Source: a virus
Virus record (IMG/VR): IMGVR_UViG_3300041405_000166
Coordinates: 26,792-90,791 of that record
Reading direction: 5' to 3' (one strand)
DNA length: 64,000 nt
Position numbers and translations under genes: made by a program. The notes below the pieces were generated by a model. The model searched no databases. It was not told the origin of the DNA and worked only from the letters and a program-made list of their open reading frames with translations. Below are positions 32,153-40,371 of this stretch, in pieces. The stretch's first letter is position 1, and each line of letters begins with the position of its first letter.

Positions 32153-33085
32153 ATGAACTTCACTCATCTGAAAAACGCGATCGTCTTCAAAGCGGAACTG
32201 CCGAACGCCAAGGACCTGGAAACGCACCTGCTCGAGCGCCCGTTCGATGAGCTGCCGGAAAACATGCTGTCGCGCTCGGGCTTCGTGCCGAACAGCTTTA
32301 CCGGTGAGTTGGTGACCACGTTCGAGGGCGGTTACGCCTTCACCCTGCGCGAAGACAGCAAGGTCTTGCCGATGAACCTGGTCAAGGCCGAGGCCACCAG
32401 GATCGTCAAGGAAGCCGAAAAGAGCAGTGGCGTCCGGCTGAAGAAGGTTGAGCGCGACGCGATCGCCGAGCAGACCCTGGCCTTGATGTGCAAAAAGGCC
32501 CTGGTCGAATCCCAGTACACGACGTGCTTCTATCACATTGGCGAAAAGCTGCTGATCGTACCCACGGCCGGCAAGGCGATGGCCCGCATGATCGTCGGTG
32601 TGCTGGTACATGTGGTGGGGTCGGTGAAGACCACCACCATCCATATCAGCGACATCAAAAACGGCCTGACCACGCGCCTGAAAAACCACCTGGAAGGCCA
32701 GCCGCAAGCGTTCGGCGAACTGCTGCTGGGTAACCTGGTTGAGCTGAAGAAGAAGGGCCAAAAAAGCCAGAAGGTCAGCTACCAGCTCGACGACCTGGCG
32801 GCGGGTAAAACCGGCCTGATCGAGGCGCTGGAAAACAAACTTGAGGTCCATTCGATCCGCTTCGAGCACGGCGAGATCGAGTTCAAGTTGAATGATGAGT
32901 TCCAGTTCAGCAGCATCAATTTCGCCAGCGATCCGGAGTACGACAGCAGCGAGCTGGAAGACACCGCGCACGTCTGGAGACATGAGGCATCGATTCAGCT
33001 GCTGGAGCTGGTCGGCGCGATCACTCACATCTGCGACCTGCTGGGCTACAAACCGCCAGTGGACGAAGAGGACGAAGCGGCATGA
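32153..33085 (+). CDS. rdgC: RdgC-like recombination-associated protein
   Basis: 310 residues, close to the ~300 of RdgC. The N-terminus MNFTHLKNAIVFKAELP, FVPNSFTGELVTTFEGGYAF, VERDAIAEQTLALMCKKALV and the C-terminal KLEVHSIRFEHG follow the RdgC ring protein pattern. RdgC binds double-stranded DNA and inhibits RecA loading. In a phage with its own annealing-exonuclease system, it may direct recombination away from host RecA. Confidence 0.82.
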   Translation: MNFTHLKNAIVFKAELPNAKDLETHLLERPFDELPENMLSRSGFVPNSFTGELVTTFEGGYAFTLREDSKVLPMNLVKAEATRIVKEAEKSSGVRLKKVERDAIAEQTLALMCKKALVESQYTTCFYHIGEKLLIVPTAGKAMARMIVGVLVHVVGSVKTTTIHISDIKNGLTTRLKNHLEGQPQAFGELLLGNLVELKKKGQKSQKVSYQLDDLAAGKTGLIEALENKLEVHSIRFEHGEIEFKLNDEFQFSSINFASDPEYDSSELEDTAHVWRHEASIQLLELVGAITHICDLLGYKPPVDEEDEAA

Positions 33086-33399
33086 GGATCGATCATAAGA
33101 ACAGGTTTGCTGGGATCCTGTTGAGTAATGGCCGGGTGATGAAGCCAGAAGATATTCATGCTCGACTCGACGACGAACTGCATAAGCTGATCATCCGTGA
33201 CGGTGTTGGCCCTGTCGCGACCGCCATCATTGATCTGCTGTGCGATCACAACCGCATGCAAAAAACCCTCAGCGATTTATCATCCGCTGCGGCTACAATG
33301 GCTGCCGCATCCGAACTGGTTCACGACGTTATCGAGAGCCGAACCCACCGCGCCCACCTTCCGGCTGGCGTGACCGAAGACAAGGAAATTTTATCTTGA
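33082..33399 (+). CDS. Small protein downstream of RdgC, unknown
   Basis: 105 residues, ATGA overlap with the RdgC gene. The N-terminus is alpha/beta (FAGILLSNGRVMKPEDIHAR); the rest is helical (SDLSSAAATMAAASELVHD). Translationally coupled on both sides. No family recognised. Confidence 0.58.
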   Translation: MRIDHKNRFAGILLSNGRVMKPEDIHARLDDELHKLIIRDGVGPVATAIIDLLCDHNRMQKTLSDLSSAAATMAAASELVHDVIESRTHRAHLPAGVTEDKEILS

Positions 33400-33860
33400 G
33401 CGAACATCTCTACTACATCCCGTACACCGCGATTCGCCCAGGCACTGCCGCGGTAGCAGCCGTTGAAGCCACCGATGAGCAGGAAGGTTCACCGGCTATC
33501 CCGGCCATGGCCACCCATCGCATCTTCAGCGCGATCAATATTGCGTTGGACGAAGCTATCAGCGACGGCATGCAACTGGTGCAGATCGCCGCCATGATCA
33601 ACGAGCAGGACGGCGTTCTCGATGCCACGCCGCAAGGCTTCTTCCTGTTGCGCGGTGCTGAGCAGGCCTTGGCCCTGGAAGCGCTGGCCGGTGATGTTCG
33701 CCAGCTGATCATCGACGGTTACATGGGCGGCCTGGCCGCGGCCAAGTCGGAGTTCGCCGGTCCTAAGACGGCTGAGGTCTGGGCCGACAAGGCACTGTCT
33801 GGCTTCAGCAAGCAAGCACCGGCTGAAGAAGTCCAGGAAGTTGAACATCAGCCGGTATAA
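33396..33860 (+). CDS. Small protein, unknown, TTG start
   Basis: 154 residues from TTG 33396, which overlaps the previous stop as TTGA; AAGGA lies 10 nt upstream. Upstream in-frame ATGs give an Arg-rich extension lying entirely inside the previous gene. Residues ~40-140 are alpha-helical (FSAINIALDEAISDGMQLVQ). The end is acidic, after which a strong terminator follows. No family recognised. Confidence 0.58.
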   Translation: MSEHLYYIPYTAIRPGTAAVAAVEATDEQEGSPAIPAMATHRIFSAINIALDEAISDGMQLVQIAAMINEQDGVLDATPQGFFLLRGAEQALALEALAGDVRQLIIDGYMGGLAAAKSEFAGPKTAEVWADKALSGFSKQAPAEEVQEVEHQPV

Positions 33861-33876
33861 ATACCGACAGCAGGAC

Positions 33877-33906
33877 AAAAAACCCGGTTAATCGCCGGGT
33901 TTTTTC
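33877..33906. terminator. Terminator closing the replication operon
   Basis: AAAAAA, CCCGG, 7-nt loop, CCGGG, TTTTTT; the flanking A/T runs extend the stem. Lies 16 nt after the 33860 stop. Confidence 0.88.
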
Positions 33907-33976
33907 ATGTCTGTGTGTTTGCTTTTTGATGTTATGGCTGTAAGCTTCCACAACGGCACAATGAAAAGGCGTCAGC

Positions 33977-34129
33977 ATGTCCCGCATGATCATCGACAGA
34001 AGAGGCCGCAAGGCCGTGTCAGCGTTGCAGCGCATGCGGGTGACGTACTGCCCTGTTTGCCAGACGAACTATGCGCAGCTGCACCACGCAAGCTGCCCAA
34101 CCTGTAAGGAGAAAGCCAAAGATGAATGA
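33977..34129 (+). CDS. 50-residue zinc-binding micro-protein
   Basis: ATG 33977, TGA 34127-34129. The sequence contains YCPVCQTNYAQ and SCPTCKEKAK, two CxxC pairs 15 residues apart, a minimal zinc ribbon; the N-terminus is basic (DRRGRKAVSALQRMR). AAGG precedes the ATG. It overlaps the next gene's start by 8 nt. Likely nucleic-acid or protein binding. Confidence 0.62.
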   Translation: MSRMIIDRRGRKAVSALQRMRVTYCPVCQTNYAQLHHASCPTCKEKAKDE

Positions 34130-34790
34130 GAAACCGATTTTGTTCAGTGGGGCGATGGTGCGGGCCATTATGGAAGGCCGGAAGACAGTGACGCGCCGTC
34201 CTCATGGGCTTGATGAGTTGAACCTGAATATGCCTGACATCTACAGGCTTGAAGGGGTTGGCAAAAAATCTGGTACCGCTGAGTTTTCTCACGGTGAAGA
34301 ATTTGAGCATCGCTTTGATGTTCGTTGCCCGTTTGGTGAGGTGGGCGATCGCCTGTGGGTCCGCGAGTCGTATCAGGTCAGCAAAAAATACGATGACGTG
34401 CCGCCTCGCGATATCCCTTGGGATCGCGGTGTCAGCACCTACTTTGCCGCCGGTGGTTCCCGTGCACATGACGATACCGGGGCCTATGTGAATGAGGACA
34501 CCATCTGTTTTCCGGACTGGGTAGGCAAGATGCGGCCTTCTATTCATATGCCGCGCTTGGCGTGCCGGACCGTGCTCGAAGTGGTGAGTGTCAAGGTCGA
34601 GCGCCTGCAGGACATCAGCAACGAACAGGCCGAGGCCGAAGGTGTCGACTTTCTGCGTGCCGCGCCTGACTGCGATGAAACGCTGACGGCCGCTCAGCTG
34701 TTCGATTGTCTCTGGTCATCCATCAACGGCGATGAAAGTTGGGCCGCTAATCCATGGGTGTGGGTCGTCGAATTCAAGGTGGTCGCATGA
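34122..34790 (+). CDS. ASCH-domain-like protein
   Basis: 222 residues from ATG 34122, with AAGGAG upstream. The pattern KPILFSGAMVRAIMEGRKT, VGDRLWVRESY, MRPSIHMPRLACR and WSSINGDESWAANPWVWV is a widespread phage/prophage protein with an ASCH (PUA-like) fold, thought to bind RNA or modified nucleotides. Function in phages is unclear. Overlaps the following gene by ATGA. Confidence 0.78.
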   Translation: MNEKPILFSGAMVRAIMEGRKTVTRRPHGLDELNLNMPDIYRLEGVGKKSGTAEFSHGEEFEHRFDVRCPFGEVGDRLWVRESYQVSKKYDDVPPRDIPWDRGVSTYFAAGGSRAHDDTGAYVNEDTICFPDWVGKMRPSIHMPRLACRTVLEVVSVKVERLQDISNEQAEAEGVDFLRAAPDCDETLTAAQLFDCLWSSINGDESWAANPWVWVVEFKVVA

Positions 34791-35593
34791 GCGAGCTATT
34801 TCCTTGGAAGGCGGACGACGTCTGCGCAGCCTTGCGCCTGCGGTACCCGACCACCGAATATGCGATCGCCTTCGAGGTTCCTCACGAAGTCGGCGGCGGT
34901 AATCGTCGGGCCGATTGCGTGGTGATGAACCTGTGGCGTTCCCGCGGGTTGGAAATCATCGGCTTCGAGGTCAAGGTCAGTCGCAGCGATTGGCTGAGCG
35001 AACTGAAGAAGCCGGAAAAGGCCGATTCCCTGGCGCGCTACTGCGATCGCTGGTACCTGGTGATCAGCGACATGAAGATTATCAAGGACGGCGAGCTGCC
35101 ACCGGCCTGGGGATTGTTGTGCCGCAAGGGCGATCGCCTGGTGGAAGTGGTGAAGGCGCCGAAACAGAAACCGGTATCGCTTGATCGCCCGTTTCTCGCG
35201 TCCATGCTGCGGGCCAACGGTGGTGCTTCAGCCGAAGAGATAAAGGCCCTGGTCAATGCGCAGCTGAAGGAAGCGGTTGACCGCCAGACCGGCTACCAGG
35301 AAGGCATGACCAAGCGCGTGCAGCAGGAACTGGACGAGTTGCGCAACGTCGTCAAAGAGTTCGAGCAGCACAGTGGGCTCACCATTCACGGCAAATACCG
35401 ATGGAACAATTCCGCCGAGAAGACCGGCGCAGCGGTGAAGTTTCTGGTCGAGGGCGGCATGGACAGGGTGCCCGCCAGCCTGGCCCAGGTCGAAAGCACC
35501 GTTCAATCCTTGTTGGCCAGCATTCAATCGGCACGCGCAGCGGTCGAGATCACCACCGAACAAACAGGAGCACCATCCGATGGCACAAATTGA
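34787..35593 (+). CDS. MmcB-like PD-(D/E)XK nuclease with coiled C-terminus
   Basis: 268 residues from ATG 34787. FEVKVSRSDWLSELKKPEKA and YCDRWYLVISD follow the MmcB DNA repair family, a PD-(D/E)XK fold; Glu and Lys of EVK are likely catalytic. Residues ~155-215 form helices (VQQELDELRNVVKEFEQH). Second of several nuclease-like genes on this side of the replication operon. Overlaps the next gene by 14 nt. Confidence 0.7.
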   Translation: MSELFPWKADDVCAALRLRYPTTEYAIAFEVPHEVGGGNRRADCVVMNLWRSRGLEIIGFEVKVSRSDWLSELKKPEKADSLARYCDRWYLVISDMKIIKDGELPPAWGLLCRKGDRLVEVVKAPKQKPVSLDRPFLASMLRANGGASAEEIKALVNAQLKEAVDRQTGYQEGMTKRVQQELDELRNVVKEFEQHSGLTIHGKYRWNNSAEKTGAAVKFLVEGGMDRVPASLAQVESTVQSLLASIQSARAAVEITTEQTGAPSDGTN

Positions 35594-36512
35594 GCGCAGC
35601 GGGAAGATCACCAAAAGCGAAGCCAGCCTGCATATCCTCGAGGAAGGTCGTCCTAGTGATTTCAGGGAAGGCGAGGCCTGGGAGCACATATATAAAAATC
35701 AGGTATTCAAGCGCGTCGTGTGGATGTTGAATCAGCTTGGCTGGACATTGACCATGCCGGAGGTAGAGCCGTATGCGAAGAAGGCCTATGGTAAGTACGC
35801 GATCGAATCCGCTAGGCGCAAGCGTTTCTGCCAGAAAGGCGACCTGAAAGCCGATCTTGAAATGTCGCACCAATCGATCGAGCTGAAGTTCTTTCAAAGC
35901 CTAAACACGCCGGACCGGGCTGACCATGAAGGCCGGTACCAGAATGACAAAGAGCTGCACATGACCTACATGATGCGCCTGGAGATGGAGCGCACGCGCA
36001 ATCGGATCACCACCTACCTGTGCAATGTGTTCACTGGTTACCAGGTTGAACAGGAGTACCGGCCGAAGGTCGGGCCGAAGGGAATCACCGCGCTCGAATG
36101 GAAAGACATGGAAATCCGGCGCAGTGGGCACTTTGTCGAGGCGCTCGGCCACGCGCGCATCCACTGCAAGCGCAGCGAGACCGGTCGAGACGGCGGTACC
36201 ATTGTTCACGGGGCGACCGTCTGGTTCAGGGACTGGCGGACCAAGCGGGTTTTCCGTGGGACCGCGTTCTATAGCCTGAATGATTCGTGGAAGATCATTT
36301 ACGGGAAATACGCGTACACCGTGTGCCAGATCCAGGACATCTATACCAAGCCGCCGGAGACCTTACGGATTCGCTGCGAGCGTGCGCGGGCTTCTCGGCT
36401 CAAGAGTGAAATCAGCACTGCGGTCAAGGCCATGAATTATGAGCGGGCGGCGAAGCTGCGCGACATCCTGTATCCGGATGGCGTGCCAGTCAAAGAAGGA
36501 GACGCGGCATGA
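35580..36512 (+). CDS. Unknown protein with C-terminal UVR-like motif
   Basis: 310 residues. The C-terminal segment RLKSEISTAVKAMNYERAAK leading to LRDILYP closely resembles the UVR motif by which UvrB and UvrC interact. The rest is basic and rich in Arg/Lys/Tyr, with no motif recognised. It may be a DNA-binding or repair adaptor that contacts host excision repair. Overlaps both neighbours. Confidence 0.62.
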   Translation: MAQIERSGKITKSEASLHILEEGRPSDFREGEAWEHIYKNQVFKRVVWMLNQLGWTLTMPEVEPYAKKAYGKYAIESARRKRFCQKGDLKADLEMSHQSIELKFFQSLNTPDRADHEGRYQNDKELHMTYMMRLEMERTRNRITTYLCNVFTGYQVEQEYRPKVGPKGITALEWKDMEIRRSGHFVEALGHARIHCKRSETGRDGGTIVHGATVWFRDWRTKRVFRGTAFYSLNDSWKIIYGKYAYTVCQIQDIYTKPPETLRIRCERARASRLKSEISTAVKAMNYERAAKLRDILYPDGVPVKEGDAA

Positions 36513-37042
36513 TGACCATCGAGGAGCGTAAAGCGTTCGCCAAACTGATCAGGCCGGCAGTAAAGGGCCAGTCGGACAAATTCAGTTGGCGGCTATTTCA
36601 GCGCGAGTCGATCCGCGGTAAAGAGCGGGTGTATATCATGGCCTACCACCTGGTCACTGGGATGCCGCGCACTCCTGACCTGGAGGCCTTGAAGGTCGGC
36701 GACGGTTCGCAGATGAGCCTGCTGATGGTTGGCGAAAAAATCGAAGAGTCCGGTTGGTTCCATGGCTCGCAGCTGCAGCATGTTGTTCGAAAGGGAATGC
36801 AGAAGGTCGACCAGTCGTGGGCCTATGGCCCGATGTTCAACACGAAGAACTGGCTCGATATCACCGATTGGTTTTGGACGCAGTACATGCTGCGCGGACG
36901 GTGCATCTTTATGCACGACGTCCATGCTCACTCGTGGATCAAAATCAATAAGAATGCCCGCAAGTGCGAATGGTGCAGTCAGCACCAGCGCCGCACCGTG
37001 GTCACCGAAAAAACAATCACTCGAAAGGAACGTTGGTCATGA
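36509..37042 (+). CDS. Unknown protein with C-terminal Cys-His pairs
   Basis: 177 residues, ATGA overlap with the previous gene. Near the C-terminus, HDVHAHSWIKINKNARKCEW then CSQHQ could bind a metal. Aromatic residues are frequent. No family recognised. Stop overlaps the next start. Confidence 0.55.
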   Translation: MMTIEERKAFAKLIRPAVKGQSDKFSWRLFQRESIRGKERVYIMAYHLVTGMPRTPDLEALKVGDGSQMSLLMVGEKIEESGWFHGSQLQHVVRKGMQKVDQSWAYGPMFNTKNWLDITDWFWTQYMLRGRCIFMHDVHAHSWIKINKNARKCEWCSQHQRRTVVTEKTITRKERWS

Positions 37043-37527
37043 GCGAGAAAGCAGTAGTAATTGATCTGGATGCGATCGAGAAGGCGGCGAAGGCGGCACT
37101 GCAAGAGCCGGTGTCTACGGCGTTCCTGGTGAAGACGAACGATGAACTGAATGCCTGGATGGGTTCGTTCTACGCGGACGATGCCGAGACTGATGCTTAC
37201 CGGCTCCATTCCTTGTGGGCCTGGCAGGAACAGGAGCGGCGCCGTGCGCCCGTGGTGCTTGAGCTGATCCGCCGGCTGCGCGCTGCCGAAGCACTCGCCG
37301 CATCACGGATCGAGCAGATTCCGGTCGATACTCGCGTACTGGCCATCTTCGCCGACATAAAACCGGAGCACATCGCCTACGCTGAGGAATTCACCCGGCT
37401 GATCCAGCGGCGCACCAGTAGCTGGACTCTGGTTGCCTATTTCAATACTGACGCCCATATCGAAGCGCTGGATATCGAAACCATGCGTACCCGTGGGTGG
37501 ATCCGTGCACCGAGGACTGATGAATGA
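37039..37527 (+). CDS. Small helical protein, unknown
   Basis: 162 residues from ATG 37039 (AAAGGA 9 nt upstream). Mostly alpha-helical and acidic, with a central Arg-rich helix (EQERRRAPVVLELIRRLRAA). No motif recognised. Coupled to neighbours by 4-nt overlaps. Confidence 0.55.
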   Translation: MSEKAVVIDLDAIEKAAKAALQEPVSTAFLVKTNDELNAWMGSFYADDAETDAYRLHSLWAWQEQERRRAPVVLELIRRLRAAEALAASRIEQIPVDTRVLAIFADIKPEHIAYAEEFTRLIQRRTSSWTLVAYFNTDAHIEALDIETMRTRGWIRAPRTDE

Positions 37528-37955
37528 ACGACTTCCTGCCGATCGAACAATGGTTTTCGACCTGGCCCACCGCCCGGGCCGACATTGAGCCACTGGTGCC
37601 TGATCGCCCCGTGTTCATCCGGTCGTCCAGCGTTCGCAATATGATCGAACTGGATCAGACCTGGGCACTTCAGATGCTGGCCTTGGCTCCTGATGAGGAG
37701 TCGTTCGGTATTCTGCAGGCGCGGATCCTCTGGCTGGGCACTGTTAATGCCGCCGTGTTGCATGCCTGTCGTCTGGATCAATACCATGGGCAGCCGCTCA
37801 ATGACTGCACGCTGGCCATGATCAATGACAGCGTCCAGCGCCAGGACGCATTCCGTCAATCGGCGCGGATGCCAACCTTTAAAGAACTGGCGCTCGAAGC
37901 ACTCGGTTTGTGCCCGTCCGTCAAAACCTTCGATTTTGTCTACACGGTGCAATAG
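37524..37955 (+). CDS. Small protein, unknown
   Basis: 143 residues, ATGA overlap. Aromatic N-terminus (NDFLPIEQWFSTWPTARAD) and a helical centre. No recognised family. Member of the same coupled cluster of accessory genes. Confidence 0.52.
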   Translation: MNDFLPIEQWFSTWPTARADIEPLVPDRPVFIRSSSVRNMIELDQTWALQMLALAPDEESFGILQARILWLGTVNAAVLHACRLDQYHGQPLNDCTLAMINDSVQRQDAFRQSARMPTFKELALEALGLCPSVKTFDFVYTVQ

Positions 37956-37957
37956 CG

Positions 37958-38365
37958 ATGACCCTCTCTAATGATGCAATCAAACGGATCGCCCTCTGGG
38001 CACTGAGCGGTACCACTGGCGTGTCGGCATCGACGATCGCCTGTGTGGCAATGGGGGTTAAGGAAAACAATCGTGTTTCCTTCGACTGCCCGCATGACGC
38101 GGATGACTTCGGCCGCTGCCACCGCCTGTTGGGTCTGGTGCCGGAGCTGTTGGAGTATCTCCCTGCGGTGATCGAGGCCTGTCCTCAGTGGGCGCCGCTG
38201 GTGCCGATCTGGCATGAGCTGACCGCTCTCTATATAGAGGATCCTGCGCGATGTAATTACCGCATGCGTGACGTGCGTGACAACTGCCGCAAGGCCGGTG
38301 GCTGGCATAAAATAGGGTCCGGTGTTTGGGTACGCACTCGTCCACTCCCGCCAGGTGCAGAATGA
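37958..38365 (+). CDS. Small protein, unknown
   Basis: 135 residues from ATG 37958; an upstream in-frame ATG at 37910 would lie inside the previous gene. The N-terminal half holds an Ala/Gly/Cys-rich segment (ALSGTTGVSASTIACVAMGV). The pattern MTLSNDAIKRIALWALSG is familiar from Pseudomonas phages. Function unknown. Confidence 0.55.
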   Translation: MTLSNDAIKRIALWALSGTTGVSASTIACVAMGVKENNRVSFDCPHDADDFGRCHRLLGLVPELLEYLPAVIEACPQWAPLVPIWHELTALYIEDPARCNYRMRDVRDNCRKAGGWHKIGSGVWVRTRPLPPGAE

Positions 38366-38607
38366 GCATTATCACCAACCTGAACCATATTCGCCGCGAC
38401 CTGAAAGCCCGCGGCATCACCGAACAGCACGTCTATGCCATTCCACTGGCCGAGGTCGACGCTGCGGCACTGGAGATCTACAAATGCCTGTCAACCAATC
38501 CAAAGCAGGTCAGGTTTTCTCAATCCCAGATTCGCCAGGGAATCATGAATGGAAGCCTAACCCTTTTGGGCTCCCGGATTACCGTTGCCCAGATCATGCA
38601 CGACTGA
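38362..38607 (+). CDS. Small protein, unknown
   Basis: 81 residues from ATG 38362, overlapping the previous stop by 4 nt. Helical, basic N-terminus (NLNHIRRDLKARGITEQHVY). Its 3' half overlaps the next predicted gene by 124 nt in another frame, more than usual here, so one of the two starts may be wrong. Confidence 0.5.
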   Translation: MSIITNLNHIRRDLKARGITEQHVYAIPLAEVDAAALEIYKCLSTNPKQVRFSQSQIRQGIMNGSLTLLGSRITVAQIMHD

Positions 38608-38813
38608 CCACCTACTTCGTGCAGCGCGATCGCTACCAGAATTATTGGGTGTGCGGCCTGTATCGCAAAGGTGATGAGCGCCGCGCCGAGTCCTACGTGG
38701 TATCGCTACAAGAAATCGCCACTGCGAACTATCCGCGCCATCTGGTGGAGCATGCCATCAAGGCAGTGGACGACGCCCTGGCGCGCTGGATCAATCAGCC
38801 GCTGTACCTCTGA
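38484..38813 (+). CDS. Small protein, unknown, start uncertain
   Basis: 109 residues if ATG 38484 is used. The sequence EWKPNPFGLPDYRCPDHARL and FVQRDRYQNYWVCGLYRKG reads as a folded, metal-binding-like domain. Because the first 40 residues overlap the preceding gene, a GTG near 38619 is a possible later start. Followed immediately by a terminator. Confidence 0.5.
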   Translation: MPVNQSKAGQVFSIPDSPGNHEWKPNPFGLPDYRCPDHARLTTYFVQRDRYQNYWVCGLYRKGDERRAESYVVSLQEIATANYPRHLVEHAIKAVDDALARWINQPLYL

Positions 38814-38820
38814 TACGAAA

Positions 38821-38845
38821 GCCCGGGTGACACCGGGCGATTTTT
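38821..38845 (+). terminator. Terminator-like hairpin
   Basis: GCCCGG, 6-nt loop, CCGGGC, GA, then TTTTT. Lies 8 nt after the 38813 stop and 13 nt before ATG 38858. Confidence 0.72.
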
Positions 38846-38857
38846 GAGAATGGACCC

Positions 38858-39580
38858 ATGGAATCAGTGAAGAAAAAACGCGACATGGATTATTGCTCGT
38901 ATGACCTGGGCGGGTTTGTTGGGACCCTTCCTGAGCACGCGGCGCGTCAGGGCTTGTCCGCTTCGACCGTGCGTTCGCGCAAAAAACGCGGGTGGAAACT
39001 GTCGGAAGCACTCGGCTATGTGAAACGCACCGGGCCGGACAATCCATCGATTCTGGTCGCGCCACGTCGCCTGGCCATCGAGATGAAATACGAAAAGCTG
39101 TTCGACGAAGTCCTGGCGGACCTGCAGGCCGAAGGCTTGTCGATCTGCGCAGCGGCGAAACGGCTCGACTATGATGAGCGCGCCCTGTATCGCTACCTGG
39201 CCAAGCGGCCAACCGATAACCCATGGTCGGAGACCACCTATTCGCCGGTGGCGGTGCGCTTCAAGAAAGCCAGCGGCATGACCATTGCTCAGTGGCTGGA
39301 GCTGCACGCGGCGAAGTACTCGCTGACGCAGGCGGCTTCCTTCCTTGGGTATTCGTCGATCACCACAATGCGCTCCTACCTGGTGGCCAATGGGTTGAAA
39401 CCGACGTTCCGCAAGCAGGGCAAGCACGCCGAGCACCGCGGCGCTATGCGCAACCTGACCGACCATGCAGCAGCAGCGGGCATCCCGATCGGGACCATCA
39501 GCGCCAGGATGCACCGCGGCATGACGTTGCACCAAGCATTGACCACTCCCGTTGCCAGGCCCAGGAGGAAAGCCCAATGA
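38858..39580 (+). CDS. Protein with repeated helix-turn-helix-like modules
   Basis: 240 residues. Four HTH-like segments: LPEHAARQGLSASTVRSR (~24), SICAAAKRLDYDERALYRYL (~95), LTQAASFLGYSSITTMRSYL (~150) and LTDHAAAAGIPIGTISAR (~200). The first and last modules are clearly similar, and each is followed by a GW/GM plus ALG/ALT tail, so they are an internal duplication. Likely binds DNA as a regulator or endonuclease accessory factor. Overlaps the next gene by ATGA. Confidence 0.62.
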   Translation: MESVKKKRDMDYCSYDLGGFVGTLPEHAARQGLSASTVRSRKKRGWKLSEALGYVKRTGPDNPSILVAPRRLAIEMKYEKLFDEVLADLQAEGLSICAAAKRLDYDERALYRYLAKRPTDNPWSETTYSPVAVRFKKASGMTIAQWLELHAAKYSLTQAASFLGYSSITTMRSYLVANGLKPTFRKQGKHAEHRGAMRNLTDHAAAAGIPIGTISARMHRGMTLHQALTTPVARPRRKAQ

Positions 39581-39957
39581 CCGTATCTGAAGACATCGCA
39601 GCGGCGCGAGCCCAGTACGAAGTCGCCCGCGCAGCCAAGACCGGTGAAGCCACCAACTGTCCGACCTGCAAGGTGCTGCTGATCAAGTCCAACTATCAGC
39701 AGGTGTTCTGTTCGAACTCGGGGGCGGGTAACTGCAAGGATCATTACTGGAACCTGTTGGCGCAGCGCAACCCACTGGTGCCGAAGGCGAAGCGGACCGC
39801 CCACGAGCATATGACGCGACAGCTGATCAAGCTGCGGCCTTTGGTGGTGGCGGCGATGACTGAGGATTCAACCAACGATGAGCAGGTCGATGGCCGTTGG
39901 GCGCAACTGCAAAAGCTGCTCGAGCGCGTCGAGGAGGTGATCAATGATCCTCGCTGA
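39577..39957 (+). CDS. Small protein with Cys motif, unknown
   Basis: 126 residues from ATG 39577. CPTCKVL and FCSNSGAGNC near residues 28-53 may bind zinc. The C-terminal half is helical and acidic. Coupled to both neighbours by overlaps. Confidence 0.56.
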   Translation: MTVSEDIAAARAQYEVARAAKTGEATNCPTCKVLLIKSNYQQVFCSNSGAGNCKDHYWNLLAQRNPLVPKAKRTAHEHMTRQLIKLRPLVVAAMTEDSTNDEQVDGRWAQLQKLLERVEEVINDPR

Positions 39958-40291
39958 TCCGATGAAGGTCGCCGATGAGTGCTGGGCCGGGCGGTTGCCG
40001 GTCCGTGACTTCCCGCCGGAGTGCAAGCGTGCGGCCTGGCGCCTGGTCGCCGACAAGGTTTGGCGGGCCGCGCGGGACATCCTGAAGAATGAGAAGGTGT
40101 TCCGGTTGCGGGCGCTGCGGGAGGGATACCACGAAGAGTTTCACGAGCTGATCAAAGCGGAGATGAAAATGCTGCACAGTTCGGGGTGGCAGTGGGAGAG
40201 GGATGAAAACAATCGCAAGCACTGGATACAGAAGGGTTTGGACCTGGCCTGCTCCCCCCCGCCCCCCGGGCCGGCTCCCGATCCATCGTGA
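39944..40291 (+). CDS. Small helical protein, unknown
   Basis: 115 residues from ATG 39944, overlapping the previous gene by 14 nt. Basic, Trp-rich helices (PECKRAAWRLVADKVWRAAR), then a Pro-rich end. A TCGTGAC motif overlaps its stop codon. No family recognised. Confidence 0.55.
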   Translation: MILADPMKVADECWAGRLPVRDFPPECKRAAWRLVADKVWRAARDILKNEKVFRLRALREGYHEEFHELIKAEMKMLHSSGWQWERDENNRKHWIQKGLDLACSPPPPGPAPDPS

Positions 40292-40292
40292 C
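40286..40292 (+). promoter_or_regulatory. TCGTGAC motif facing a terminator
   Basis: TCGTGAC overlaps the preceding stop. Its downstream bases GCTA match those of the portal site at 56982-56985. No credible gene follows in this direction before the terminator at 40341-40368. Confidence 0.4.
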
Positions 40293-40340
40293 GCTATGCT
40301 GTCACCACGTTGGCTGGAACGCCTCGACCCGCAACACCTT

Positions 40341-40368
40341 AACCGCCTTCCCCAGGGCGGTTTTTTTT
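40341..40368 (+). terminator. Strong rho-independent terminator
   Basis: AACCGCC, loop, GGCGG, then eight T (40361-40368). It closes the plus accessory operon, 4 nt before the stop of the convergent minus gene. Confidence 0.85.
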
Positions 40369-40371
40369 GGC

